A stretch of 60,892 bases of DNA from Pseudomonas sp. CBZ-4 (GTDB taxonomy: Bacteria > Pseudomonadota > Gammaproteobacteria > Pseudomonadales > Pseudomonadaceae): contig NZ_ANNV01000149.1 of NCBI RefSeq assembly GCF_000346755.1, forward strand, positions 1 to 60,892, given 5' to 3'. The notes beneath the pieces are model-generated. The model did not search any database. It was not told the origin of the DNA and was given only the letters and a program-made list of their open reading frames with translations. Each line of letters opens with the position of its first letter. Within the stretch, counting starts at the first letter, position 1. Shown in pieces: positions 31,627 to 40,701 of the stretch. Position numbers and translations under genes: made by a program.

Positions 31627-33032
31627 ATGGCGTTTTCCATCCAGCAGCGCGGTAATGTGTTCCTGGTGTTGGCGGTGTGCCTGCTGGTGCTGGGGGTTTG
31701 TGCCCCTTTCAGTGGGCACGACCTGCAACGCACGCTACAGATTGCCCTGGCACTGGGCGCGCTGCTGTATGGGCTGGCGGCCCCCAACACGGCGTGGGTG
31801 GACCGGCCCACCGCGTTCGGCCTGGGGCTGGTGATCGCCCTGGGCCTGCTGTCTTCGGCCCTGGCCCACCGGCCGCTCTGGGCATTCACCGAGGTGGCGT
31901 TGCTGGTCAGTTGTGGCGTGATTGCGCTGGCGTTCGCCATGCTTCGCCGGCATGGCGGCGAGCCGCTGGATCGCGTCCTGTTGCTGGTTGTCATGCTGTT
32001 GTGCCTGATCAAGGCGAGCCAATACCTGCATGCGGTGATGCTGGCATTTACCAGTGGCCAGCGCGTGCTGGACCTCGATCTGTTGCTGTCGGGCTTCTCC
32101 AACAAGCGTTTCTACGGTCAATTCCAGACCTTCACCCTGCCATTGCTGGCGCTGCCCCTGCTGATGCCCAAGCTCCCGCGTTCCTTGCGCGTTGCTGTGT
32201 TTGCCCTGCTGTCGGTGTGGTGGTTGATCGCCATCAGCGGGGGCACGCGGGGCACATGGCTCGGCATGGGCGCGGCGGGTGTCTTGCTGGGGTGTTGGGG
32301 CCGTTCGGGCGACGTTGGTTGGCCTGGCAATTGGCCGCGGTGAGCCTTGGCCTGTTGCTGTACGGGCTGTTGTTCTCGGTACTGGCGGTCTATTTGGGCA
32401 TCGAAACCTCAAGCGGTGCCAGCGATCGCCTTACCACTTCACTGTCGGGGCGTGCCGAGATCTGGTGGCAGGCCTGGCATATGATCGTCGAGCGCCCGTG
32501 GCTGGGTTTCGGGCCGATGCAGTTTGCCGACATCCCCAACGACGTGGCGACCCATCCTCATCAGGCGATCCTGCAATGGGCCTGTGAGTGGGGCGTGCCT
32601 TCGACGATTTGCGTCGTCGCATTGGTCTGGCGCGGCGGTTGGGCCACAGTCAGCTTGTTGCGTGAGCGGGCGTTGTCGGCGCAGCGTTCGGACTTGCTGC
32701 GCCTGTGCCTGTTTGCCGCGTTGGTCGGCGCACTGACGCAGTCCATGGTCGATGGCGTGATCGTGATGCCCGTTTCGCAGCTGTGGTTGGCGTTGGTGGT
32801 GGGTTGGCTGATGGCGCTGCACATCTGGGCGGTGGCGCCAACGGCCTTGCCGGTACCGGTCAGTCACCTGTGGAAACTGTTGAGTGTGTTGGCCGTTGGT
32901 CTGCTGATCGTTGTTGCCGTTCGTGATGTGCCTCACATCACACAGGCCCAGCAACGTTATGTCGGCGACACCCACAAGCGCCTCCAGCCGCGCTTCTGGG
33001 CCCAGGGGGTGATTGCGCTGCCAGGGTCGTGA
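31627..33032 (+). pseudogene. Pilin O-glycosyltransferase-like protein (Wzy_C/O-antigen ligase family), frameshifted
   Basis: About 468 residues if repaired, read in two frames. The first part runs from 31627 in one frame to about 32290, with several hydrophobic segments (VCLLVLGVC, IALGLLSSALA, LLPLLALPLLMPKL). The second part continues in another frame to 33032 with the O-antigen ligase segment SLSGRAEIWWQAWHMIVERPWLGFGP. A run of four G at 32289-32292 has probably lost one G. The position after pilA, before tRNA-Thr, and the length match TfpO (PilO), which glycosylates group I pilins of P. aeruginosa. If the sequence is correct the enzyme is truncated after about 238 residues. Confidence 0.8.
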
Positions 33033-33071
33033 GTTGCCGGACACCCGATGCGGTGCTAGCTTTAGCCCACC

Positions 33072-33144
33072 GCCCGTGTAGCTCAGTTGGTAGAGCAGCG
33101 CACTCGTAACGCGAAGGTCGCAGGTTCGATTCCTGTCTCGGGCA
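33072..33144 (+). tRNA. tRNA-Thr (CGT), no encoded CCA
   Basis: A 73-base cloverleaf: acceptor GCCCGTG/CTCGGGC, D arm GCTCAGTTGGTAGAGC, anticodon loop CTCGTAA with anticodon CGT, T arm GCAGGTTCGATTCCTGT and discriminator A. The acceptor has a T6/T67 mismatch. After the discriminator comes AAAAGG instead of CCA, so the end must be added by the CCA enzyme. In P. aeruginosa a tRNA-Thr marks the end of the variable pilA module. Confidence 0.85.
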
Positions 33145-33280
33145 AAAAGGCAGCACTGTTTTCAGATGATCCCAGAATGGTTCTGAAGGCCAGACGAGTC
33201 GGTATTCACGCCCGCTCTTTTGTATCTGCGCAACCTTGATGACCCAGATGCATCCCCATTCCTCGATCTAAGAGAACGAC

Positions 33281-33586
33281 ATGACCACGACTGAAATGAC
33301 CCAGGAAGTTCGGCACGCAGAAGCCCTCAAGAAATACCTCGAGGGCACGCCGCAGCTTAAAGAAGAGATCAAGGACTTGAGCGCTGATGATCAGCGTGAC
33401 CAGATCCAGTGGGCATTCGAGGATGAGGCAGAGAGCCAGGGCTTGCAGCCTTGGGAGCTGACCCTCAAGTACACCTCGACAGCGGACGAATTCGACACCG
33501 CACGGCTGGCCTTGCACAAGGAGGCGGCTGAAGTGCTGGGTGTTGAGTGGGAAGAGTATTGCGAGATGAATAACCTGGTGGTCTAA
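33281..33586 (+). CDS. DUF6388-like hypothetical protein
   Basis: A 101-residue acidic, helical protein (EVRHAEALKKYLEGTPQLKEEIK, in two blocks, then DEAESQGLQPWELTLKYT). I recall it as a family annotated DUF6388, without known function. Its order after tRNA-Thr and before nadC is not informative. An ATG with an upstream purine-rich site (AAGAGAACGAC) supports it. Confidence 0.65.
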   Translation: MTTTEMTQEVRHAEALKKYLEGTPQLKEEIKDLSADDQRDQIQWAFEDEAESQGLQPWELTLKYTSTADEFDTARLALHKEAAEVLGVEWEEYCEMNNLVV

Positions 33587-33595
33587 GCCAGACAC

Positions 33596-33682
33596 GGCGA
33601 GCTTGCTCCCGCTGGGCTGCGTAGCGGCCCCAAAATCTTGGGAGCGCTTCGCACTCCAGCGGGAGCAAGCTCCCTCGCCACA
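33596..33682. repeat. REPIN (type B)
   Basis: Inverted arms gagcttgctcccgctgggct and agcgggagcaagctccctcg, of the family with core GAGCTTGCTCCCGC. A second, longer copy is at 49771-49902. It sits between the convergent DUF6388-like gene and nadC. Confidence 0.8.
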
Positions 33683-33703
33683 CCAGCATGCTGGTGCATT
33701 GCC

Positions 33704-34552
33704 TCAGATACTGAGCCGCATCGACAAATCCACCGCCTTCACATCCTTGGTCATCGCGCCGATGGAGATGTAGTCCACGCCGGTTTCCGCGATCGGCAGC
33801 AGCGTGCTTTCATTGATCCCGCCGCTGGCTTCCAGCTTGGCTTTGCCGGCATTCAGGCGAACCGCTTCACGCATATCGTCCAGGCTCAGTTCGTCGAGCA
33901 TGATGATGTCGGCGCCGGCCGCCAGCGCTTCACGCAATTCTTCCAGGCTCTCCACTTCGATTTCCACCGGTTTGCCCGGCGCGATCTTGTGGGCGGCCGT
34001 AATGGCCTGGGCAATGCCACCGCAGGCGGCAATATGGTTTTCCTTGATCAGGAACGCGTCATACAAACCGATGCGGTGGTTGTGACAGCCGCCGCAGGTG
34101 ACCGCATACTTCTGCGCCAGGCGCAGGCCCGGCAATGTCTTGCGGGTGTCCAGCAGCTTGACCTGGGTGCTGGCGACAAAGTCCGCCAGGAATTGGGCGC
34201 GCGTCGCCACACCAGACAGCAGTTGCAGGAAGTTCAGGGCGCTGCGCTCGCCACTGAGCAGCGAGCGGGCCGGGCCTTCGAGGTGGAACAGCGCCTGGTT
34301 GGGGCTGACGCGCTCACCGTCGGCCACCTGCCAATGCACGGCGACGCGTGGGTCCAACTGGCGGAATACCGCATCCACCCAGGCGGTGCCGGCAATCACC
34401 GCCGCATCGCGGGTAATGATCGTGGCCTTGGCCAGCCGCTCGGCCGGGATCAATTGCGCGGTGATATCGCCGCTGCCGATGTCTTCGAGCAGCGCGCGGC
34501 GCACGTTGGCTTCGATTTCGGCGGTGAGGTCGGCAAGACGGAGATTCGGCAT
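33704..34552 (-). CDS. nadC: Nicotinate-nucleotide pyrophosphorylase (carboxylating)
   Basis: Converts quinolinate and PRPP to nicotinate mononucleotide in NAD synthesis. It has 282 residues. Motifs: LLDTRKTLPGLRLAQKYAV, CGGCHNHRIGLYDAFLIKENH in two parts, and EASGGINESTL near the end. The start is at MPNLRLADL. NadC in this genus is commonly next to ampD, which holds here across the DUF1631 gene. The 234 bases upstream hold no gene. Confidence 0.96.
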   Translation of the reverse strand: MPNLRLADLTAEIEANVRRALLEDIGSGDITAQLIPAERLAKATIITRDAAVIAGTAWVDAVFRQLDPRVAVHWQVADGERVSPNQALFHLEGPARSLLSGERSALNFLQLLSGVATRAQFLADFVASTQVKLLDTRKTLPGLRLAQKYAVTCGGCHNHRIGLYDAFLIKENHIAACGGIAQAITAAHKIAPGKPVEIEVESLEELREALAAGADIIMLDELSLDDMREAVRLNAGKAKLEASGGINESTLLPIAETGVDYISIGAMTKDVKAVDLSMRLSI

Positions 34553-34786
34553 AACAGGCTCCACAAACAAAGTGCCTGGATTATAGGGGCAGTGTGCGTT
34601 CGAACCCATAACCCACCGCTCAATTACAGCCGAATGACAGAGTTTGCTGGCGCAACTACCCCCATTTGCAAGATAATCTCGCGCCTTGCAATTGGCGTCA
34701 TAGCTTTGACGTCCTGGTGATGACTGGAATCGCGCAGCGCCCGCGCCATCATTCCCCAACAGACACCGCCGTATCAGGAGGCCAGG

Positions 34787-36956
34787 ATGCACAATGACGG
34801 AAAGGTGGTGCCGATCAACAAGGCACAGGCTATGCCATCGCCGCTCGCGCGCTTGCCGGTGGTGTTGCTGCAGGTCCGTGACAAGGCCGCGCAGCAGTTG
34901 CAGCAAGGTCTGCAGGAGCTGTTCGATAACGCCGACGACACCCTCTTCGAAATGGCCGACAAGGCGCGCAACAACCTCGATCACCATATTTTCTTTGAAG
35001 CCATGCGCGACCTGCGCCTCAAGCGCAAGAATTTCGAGCGCGTGTTCATGGAGCAACTGTTTGCCGCCTTCGCCAGCCTGGGCCTGGCGGGGCAGGGTGA
35101 GCGGCAGCTCGTGCCGGTGGTGTCCTACGACGCGGTGCCAGGCACATCCCGCGACGAGCTGGAGAAAGCCGTGGCGCTGGAGGCCATGCTGGGGCGGGTG
35201 CGACATCGCGACGGCCTGGCCCTGGGGCAATTGACGGCGCGCTTGAGTGCCGTGCTGGTCCAAGGGCCTGGACGAGCGCGAGAACCCGTTGGGGCCGGCG
35301 CTGTTGTGTGAGTTTTTCCTGCGGGCGGGGCGCAGCCTGGGGGTGGAAATCCGCGTCAAGCTGATCATGCTCAAGCTGTTTGAGAAGTACGTGCTCAGCG
35401 ACGCCGACCAACTGTATGGCGAAGCCAATCAGCTGTTGGTCGCCACCGGCGTGTTGCCCGAACTCAAGGCGGCGCCCTCGCGGCGCCCCGGCGGGCGGGC
35501 GGCCCGTGAACACTTGCGTAAAGACAGCGTGCCGGCCACCGATGCACCGCTGGACGAAAACGGCCAGCAAGCGTTTGCCGCCTTGCAGGAACGGCTCAAG
35601 GCCGTGCGTGGCAGCGTGGCGCCCACCCTGGAAGCCAGCGCCGAACTTCAGCCGATCGCCACGCGCGACCTGCTGCGGCTGCTGTCCCATTTGCAGCAGT
35701 ACGTGCCCACGCCAGACACCGAAGACGATGTCGATCTGCGCAACCAGCTTGGCCAGTTGCTGACCCGGGTCAGCGTCAAGAGCGGCAAATCCCGGGTGGT
35801 GGAGGTCGCGGACGAAGACGTGATCAACCTGATGGCCCTGCTGTTCGAGTTCATCCGCAAGGACCGCACCTTGCCTGGCGCGCTCAGGGCGTTGATCGCC
35901 CGGCTGCAGATTCCGTTGCTGAAAGTTGCGGTGCTGGACAAGAGTTTTTTCAGTCGCCCCAGCCACCCGGTACGTCGGCTGCTCAATGACGTCGGTTGTG
36001 CCGCTGTGCAGTGGAGCCCACGGGAGGATTATCAGCGCGACGCCTTGTACCTGCGTATCGAGCAAGTTGTGCAGCGTCTGCTGAATGAGTTTGTCGAAGA
36101 TCCGGCGATTTTTTCCCAGTTGCTCGTGGAGTTCACGGCGTTTATTGCCGATGAGCAGCGCCGCAGCGCACTGGTCGAGCAGCACACCCGTGACGCCGAA
36201 CAGGCGCGCGTGTTGAGCGACGCGGCCCGCGAGCGGGTTGCCCAGGTGCTGAATCAACGGCTGCTGGGCAAGGCATTACCGCCCGCCGTGGTGCAGTTTG
36301 TACAACAGGCGTGGAGCCAGGTGCTGTTGCTGGCCAGTCTCAAGCATGGCGAGCAGTCGGTGCAGTGGCAGTCGGCGCTGCGCACCCTGGACGAGTTGAT
36401 CTGGAGCGTCGGCCTGCAAAGCGACACCGAGGCTGGTCGGCATCTGCTGGAACGCCTGCCGGGCCTGCTCAAAGCGTTGCGCGACGGCTTGACCAGCGCC
36501 GCGTTCGACCCGTTCAGCACCCGTGAATTCTTTGTGCGCTTGCAGGTATTGCACGTTCAGCCCCTGACGGGCGTCGAAGTGTTGAGCGTCGTCCGTGAGC
36601 CCTTTACCTTTGGCGCCGAGGTGCCCGACACGGCCCAGGACTTGCCGGGAGATGACCCCGACCTGATCAGTGCCCTGCAGATGCGCATCGGTGACTGGGT
36701 CGAGTTCCAGCAAGGCAACGACGCGGCACTGCGCTGCAAGTTGACGGCGATTGTTGCGCCGGCCAACCGTTACATTTTTATCAACCACACCGGCCTCAAG
36801 GTGCTGGAGCAAAACCTCGGCGAACTGGCCCAGGCATTCAAGCGCGGCGACCTGCGCAGGCTTGACGACGGGCTGCTGTTCGACCGGGCGCTGGCCACGG
36901 TGCTGGGCAATTTGCGCCAACTCAATCGCGGCAAACCATCGCAACCACAGGGCTGA
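34787..36956 (+). pseudogene. DUF1631 protein, frameshifted
   Basis: Two overlapping reading frames reconstruct one protein of about 722 residues. The N-terminal part (34787-35311) starts MHNDGKVVPINKAQ and includes the DUF1631 segment NADDTLFEMADKARNN. The C-terminal part continues from about 35247 with DERENPLGPALLCEFFLRAG and ends at 36956. The frame changes near 35260, where GGTCCAAGG should be GGTCAAGG: one extra C. The family is a large cytoplasmic protein of unknown function, common next to nadC/ampD in Pseudomonas. Whether this is a real mutation or a sequencing error cannot be told here. Confidence 0.8.
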
Positions 36957-36999
36957 ACGCGGCATACTGGTCACACTTTGTCACGCTCAAGGACCCTGT

Positions 37000-37563
37000 A
37001 TGCAGTTGGACCCCCTCAGCGGTTGGTGCAAGGGCATCCGTCATTGCCCTTCGCCCAACTTCAACGAGCGCCCCGCTGGCGAAATCTCGCTGTTGGTGGT
37101 GCATAACATCAGCCTGCCACCGGCGCAGTTTGCCACCGGCAAGGTGCAGGAATTTTTCCAGAACCGCCTGGATGTCACGGAACACCCTTACTTTGAAGGG
37201 ATCGCCGACCTACGCGTGTCCGCGCATTTTCTGATTGAGCGCGACGGCGCCGTAACGCAGTTTGTGTCCTGCATCGACCGAGCGTGGCATGCCGGGGTCT
37301 CGTGTTTCGAGGGGCGTGAGACGTGCAATGACTTTTCCCTGGGTATCGAGCTGGAAGGCACGGATGATTTGCCATTCACCGACGCCCAATACACGGCGCT
37401 GACCGACCTGACCCGGCAATTGCTGGCGGCTTACCCAGGCATTACCCACCAGCGCATTTGTGGTCACAGCGATATCGCCCCGGGGCGCAAGACCGACCCC
37501 GGCCCGGCTTTTGATTGGGCGCGCTTTCGCGGCGCCCTGCAGGATGGAGGACACGCACGATGA
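37000..37563 (+). CDS. ampD: 1,6-anhydro-N-acetylmuramyl-L-alanine amidase AmpD
   Basis: A cytoplasmic amidase that recycles peptidoglycan fragments and keeps AmpR-controlled beta-lactamase low. It has 187 residues with zinc ligands His35 (LVVHNIS), His156 (CGHSDIAPGRKTDPG) and Asp166, the catalytic Glu118 (GIELEG) and Lys164. All are intact. The start at the ATG gives MQLDPLSGWC. The stop overlaps ampE (ATGA). Confidence 0.95.
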   Translation: MQLDPLSGWCKGIRHCPSPNFNERPAGEISLLVVHNISLPPAQFATGKVQEFFQNRLDVTEHPYFEGIADLRVSAHFLIERDGAVTQFVSCIDRAWHAGVSCFEGRETCNDFSLGIELEGTDDLPFTDAQYTALTDLTRQLLAAYPGITHQRICGHSDIAPGRKTDPGPAFDWARFRGALQDGGHAR

Positions 37564-38396
37564 GTTTCCTGGTATTGGTGCTGGCGGTGTGGATCGAGAA
37601 ATTCTCGGCCTTGCGCCAGCGGTTGCAGCGCGACGGTGGATGGCTGCGCGAGCTGGCCAAGCTGGAATCGAGCCCGCGCATGGGCAAGCAGCCCTGGCTG
37701 ATCCTGGTGCTGCTGGTGTTGCTGCCCGTGGCGTTGCTGGGGCTTCTGCTGCTGGTGCTGGAGCCTGTGGCCTACGGCCTGCTGGCCCTGCCGGTGCACC
37801 TGTTGGTGGTGATCTACAGCCTGGGGCGCGGCGATCTACTGGCCGGGCTCGGGCCGTTTCGGGACGCCTGGCGGCGTGGCGACCTGCAAGCCGCCGAGCA
37901 CGTGGCCGAGCGCGACCTGAAGCTGGGCGCCGACAGTGGCGAGCAACTGCTCGAACGCGTGCAGGGGCATCTGCTGTGGCAGGCGTACCAGAGCTTTTTC
38001 GCGGTGATTTTCTGGTACTTCCTGCTGGGCCCGGTCGCGGCACTGGCTTATCGCCTGTTGGCCTTGGCCAGCGAACACAGCCAGAACCCTCTGGTCGCCG
38101 AGCGCGCCGGGCAGTTGCGCCATGCGTTTGACTGGCTGCCGGTGCGCTTGCTGGCGGCCAGCTTTGCCCTGGTGGGCAACTTCGTCGCGGTCAGCCGCGT
38201 GATGCTCCACGAACTGCTGAGCTGGGACATCAGCGCCGCTCAGTTGGTGGAGAAAGTCGGCCTGGTCGCCGCTGAAATCCCACCACCGGTGGTAGGCGCC
38301 GATGGCATCAACAGCCTCGACCGGCTGTGGGAACTGCTGCTGCGCGCGGCGGTGCTGTGGTATGCCGGCTTCGCGATCTGGACCGTGTTGCCCTAA
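37560..38396 (+). CDS. ampE: AmpE, inner-membrane regulatory protein
   Basis: A 278-residue membrane protein with about four hydrophobic segments (PWLILVLLVLLPVALLGLLL, QSFFAVIFWYFLLGPVAALA and others). It is co-transcribed with ampD in most gamma-proteobacteria and thought to act in beta-lactamase regulation, without a defined activity. The N terminus MSFLVLVLAVWIEKFS matches the family. A REP palindrome follows. Confidence 0.9.
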   Translation: MSFLVLVLAVWIEKFSALRQRLQRDGGWLRELAKLESSPRMGKQPWLILVLLVLLPVALLGLLLLVLEPVAYGLLALPVHLLVVIYSLGRGDLLAGLGPFRDAWRRGDLQAAEHVAERDLKLGADSGEQLLERVQGHLLWQAYQSFFAVIFWYFLLGPVAALAYRLLALASEHSQNPLVAERAGQLRHAFDWLPVRLLAASFALVGNFVAVSRVMLHELLSWDISAAQLVEKVGLVAAEIPPPVVGADGINSLDRLWELLLRAAVLWYAGFAIWTVLP

Positions 38397-38401
38397 ACCC
38401 T

Positions 38402-38430
38402 TGTGGGAGCGGGCAAGCCCGCTCCCACAT
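38402..38430. repeat. Solitary REP palindrome (type A)
   Basis: TGTGGGAGCGGGC then AAGCCCGCTCCCACA: the two arms meet with no loop sequence, so it can fold as one long perfect hairpin. It lies six bases after the ampE stop and may end that transcript. Confidence 0.8.
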
Positions 38431-38544
38431 TTGTTTGTTGTTAACCTTACGTTACAAAACTCCCTTTCAAATTGAGCTATATAGAGGGTGGCGTTCTGCC
38501 GCTACCCTGCGCCTCAATAAAAATAAAAGAAAGGGAGTTCACCT

Positions 38545-40575
38545 GTGAAGAGCTTGCTCTATCCCGCCGTCGCGCTGATGAATCGCTTGAGCTTCGGCAT
38601 GAAATTCAGCCTGATCAGCGTGTTATTCCTGCTGCCGATGCTGGTCACCAACTATTACCTCGTGCGCGATTCCTGGCGCGAATTCCAGGGCACGCGCATC
38701 GAATTGCAAAGCCTGGATTTGCTCGGCAGCAGCCTGGCCCTGCGCCGCGACCTCGAAACCCTGAACAACCAGGTGCAGATCAACGCGACCCTCGGCCAGT
38801 CCGGCAAGGCCGGTGACCTGAAGGGCAAGATCAACGCCTTGGAACAGGCAGTGTTGAGCCGCCTGCAAAGCCTCACTGCGATGGCCACCGACCCCGAGCA
38901 AATCGCTGCATTTGACGCCAAGCGCGATGAGTTGATCGCCGCCTTCAAGGCCCAGCAGCAGGAAACCTCGCTGCTGAGCAAAAGCGCGCTGATCGGCAAG
39001 TTGCTCAACAAGGCGCACATGCTCAGCCAGGTGATTGCCAGCCAGTCCGGCCTGAGCCGCGACCCCCAGGGCGATTTGCGCCAACTTACCGAGCTGATCA
39101 CCAGCATCACTCCGCAAGTCACCCAGACCCTCGGCGAAGGCCGGGCGATGGGCGCGTATTCCCTGGGCCAGGGTTTTCTCAACTCATCCTCCAGCACACG
39201 CTTTGACGAACTCCTGCAGCAGCTGGAAAAACTCCACGGCGAATACGCCCTGAAACTGCAGGATGCCTTGGGCGCCAGCAAGCCCGCTCACGCAGCGCTT
39301 GATGGCCTGGCCAAGGCCAGCAATGCCAGCCTCAAGCAAGGCAGCGAGCTGTTTGAAGAACAGGTGGTCATGGCCGAAACCCTCGACGCGCCTTGGCAAG
39401 GGTTCTACGACAGCGTCAGCCAACTGATGGCCCAGACCTACCAACTCGACGAGGCGACCCTGACCTTCCTCGGGCAGCAGTTGCAGCAGCGGCTGGCGCA
39501 AAACCGCACGCACATGGTCGGACTGGTCTGCGCCCTCTCGGCGGTGTTTTTGCTGATTTTCTATCTGTACGCCGGCTTCTACGCCTCCACCCGCACCACC
39601 CTGCGCCGCCTGGGCGCGATGATGGACAAGGTCGCGGCGGGCGATATGACCGTCACCTTCGTCGCCCATAGCCGCGATGAACTGGGCGAGTTGGGCCAGG
39701 TGTTCAACGGCACCGTGGCGAAAATCCATGACTTGATCGAACGCGTCGGCCACACCGTCAGCCAGGTCGAACTCCAGGCCGGCCAGGTGGAAACGGTATC
39801 GGCCCAGAGCAATCACGCGGTGTCCGGCCAGCGCAGCCAGATCGAACAGGTGGCGACGGCGATGAACCAGATGTCGTCCACCGCCCAGGAAGTGGCGCGC
39901 AGCGCGGCGGCGGCGGTGAGCAGCGCCCACAGCGTCAACGATGAAACCGTCAGTGGGCGCAGCCTGGTGCAATCCCAGCAGGGCAGCATTGCGCGGCTGG
40001 CCTCGGAGATCGACCAGTCGGTGCGGGTGATCAACCAGTTGGCCACCGACAGCCAGTCCATCAGCAGCGTGTTGGAAGTGATCAAAAGCATTGCTGAGCA
40101 AACCAACCTGCTGGCGCTCAATGCCGCCATCGAGGCCGCACGTGCCGGCGAGCAGGGGCGTGGCTTTGCGGTGGTGGCTGATGAGGTGCGCACCCTGGCC
40201 CGGCGCACGCAACACTCCACCGAAGAAATCGAGCAGATGATCAGCCGCTTGCACAGCGGTGTGGCGGCGGCGGTGAAGGCCATGGGCAGCAGCCATGAAA
40301 TGGCGAATGGTACCGTGGGGCAGTCAGAAAAAGTCCAGCAGGCCCTGGAGAACATCCTCGGTGCTGTAGGCATGATCGTCGATCAGAACCAGCAGATTGC
40401 CGCCGCCGTGGAGCAGCAAACGGCGGTCGCCCACGATATCGACCAGAACATCGTCGAAATCAATCGCGCTGGCGAGCATGCGGCCCACGGGGCCCATCAG
40501 ACCGAAGCGGCCAGCCGGCAGTTGTCGATGCAGGTGATTGAGTTGAAGCAATTGATCGGCGCCTTTCGGGTGTAG
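38545..40575 (+). CDS. Methyl-accepting chemotaxis protein
   Basis: A 676-residue transmembrane chemoreceptor with a GTG start and a strong ribosome site (AAGGGAG). The first membrane segment is at about 21-39. A large periplasmic domain of about 280 residues follows; it is helical and I do not recognise its fold. The second membrane segment is at about 323-345 (MVGLVCALSAVFLLIFYLY), then a HAMP domain with RLGAMMDKVAAGDM, then the signalling domain with VVADEVRTLARRT at about 542. No C-terminal CheR-binding pentapeptide (NWEEF type) is seen. No ligand can be assigned. Confidence 0.93.
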   Translation: MKSLLYPAVALMNRLSFGMKFSLISVLFLLPMLVTNYYLVRDSWREFQGTRIELQSLDLLGSSLALRRDLETLNNQVQINATLGQSGKAGDLKGKINALEQAVLSRLQSLTAMATDPEQIAAFDAKRDELIAAFKAQQQETSLLSKSALIGKLLNKAHMLSQVIASQSGLSRDPQGDLRQLTELITSITPQVTQTLGEGRAMGAYSLGQGFLNSSSSTRFDELLQQLEKLHGEYALKLQDALGASKPAHAALDGLAKASNASLKQGSELFEEQVVMAETLDAPWQGFYDSVSQLMAQTYQLDEATLTFLGQQLQQRLAQNRTHMVGLVCALSAVFLLIFYLYAGFYASTRTTLRRLGAMMDKVAAGDMTVTFVAHSRDELGELGQVFNGTVAKIHDLIERVGHTVSQVELQAGQVETVSAQSNHAVSGQRSQIEQVATAMNQMSSTAQEVARSAAAAVSSAHSVNDETVSGRSLVQSQQGSIARLASEIDQSVRVINQLATDSQSISSVLEVIKSIAEQTNLLALNAAIEAARAGEQGRGFAVVADEVRTLARRTQHSTEEIEQMISRLHSGVAAAVKAMGSSHEMANGTVGQSEKVQQALENILGAVGMIVDQNQQIAAAVEQQTAVAHDIDQNIVEINRAGEHAAHGAHQTEAASRQLSMQVIELKQLIGAFRV

Positions 40576-40653
40576 GAGACGAGAGTAGGACTAAGCATTC
40601 AATGGTGTGGCGTTTGTCCTGATTTTGCTGCGGATCTTTTATTGCCAACGGAA

Positions 40654-40676
40654 TAGGTGAGAATTTGTTTCACCTA
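40654..40676. promoter_or_regulatory. Inverted repeat, candidate operator
   Basis: TAGGTGA, nine bases, then TCACCTA: a perfect seven-base inverted repeat located 25 bases before the ATG of the zinc-ribbon membrane protein. It could be a repressor operator or an RNA hairpin in the leader. No known regulator is recognised. Confidence 0.4.
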
Positions 40677-40701
40677 ATCACGGTCTCCAGGAGACTCGGC
40701 G

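Noticed and set aside
32280..32300. Programmed -1 frameshifting in the glycosyltransferase-like gene
   Set aside because: A GGG codon could slip by one base, but there is no classical slippery heptamer and no clear downstream hairpin. A simple one-base loss explains it better.
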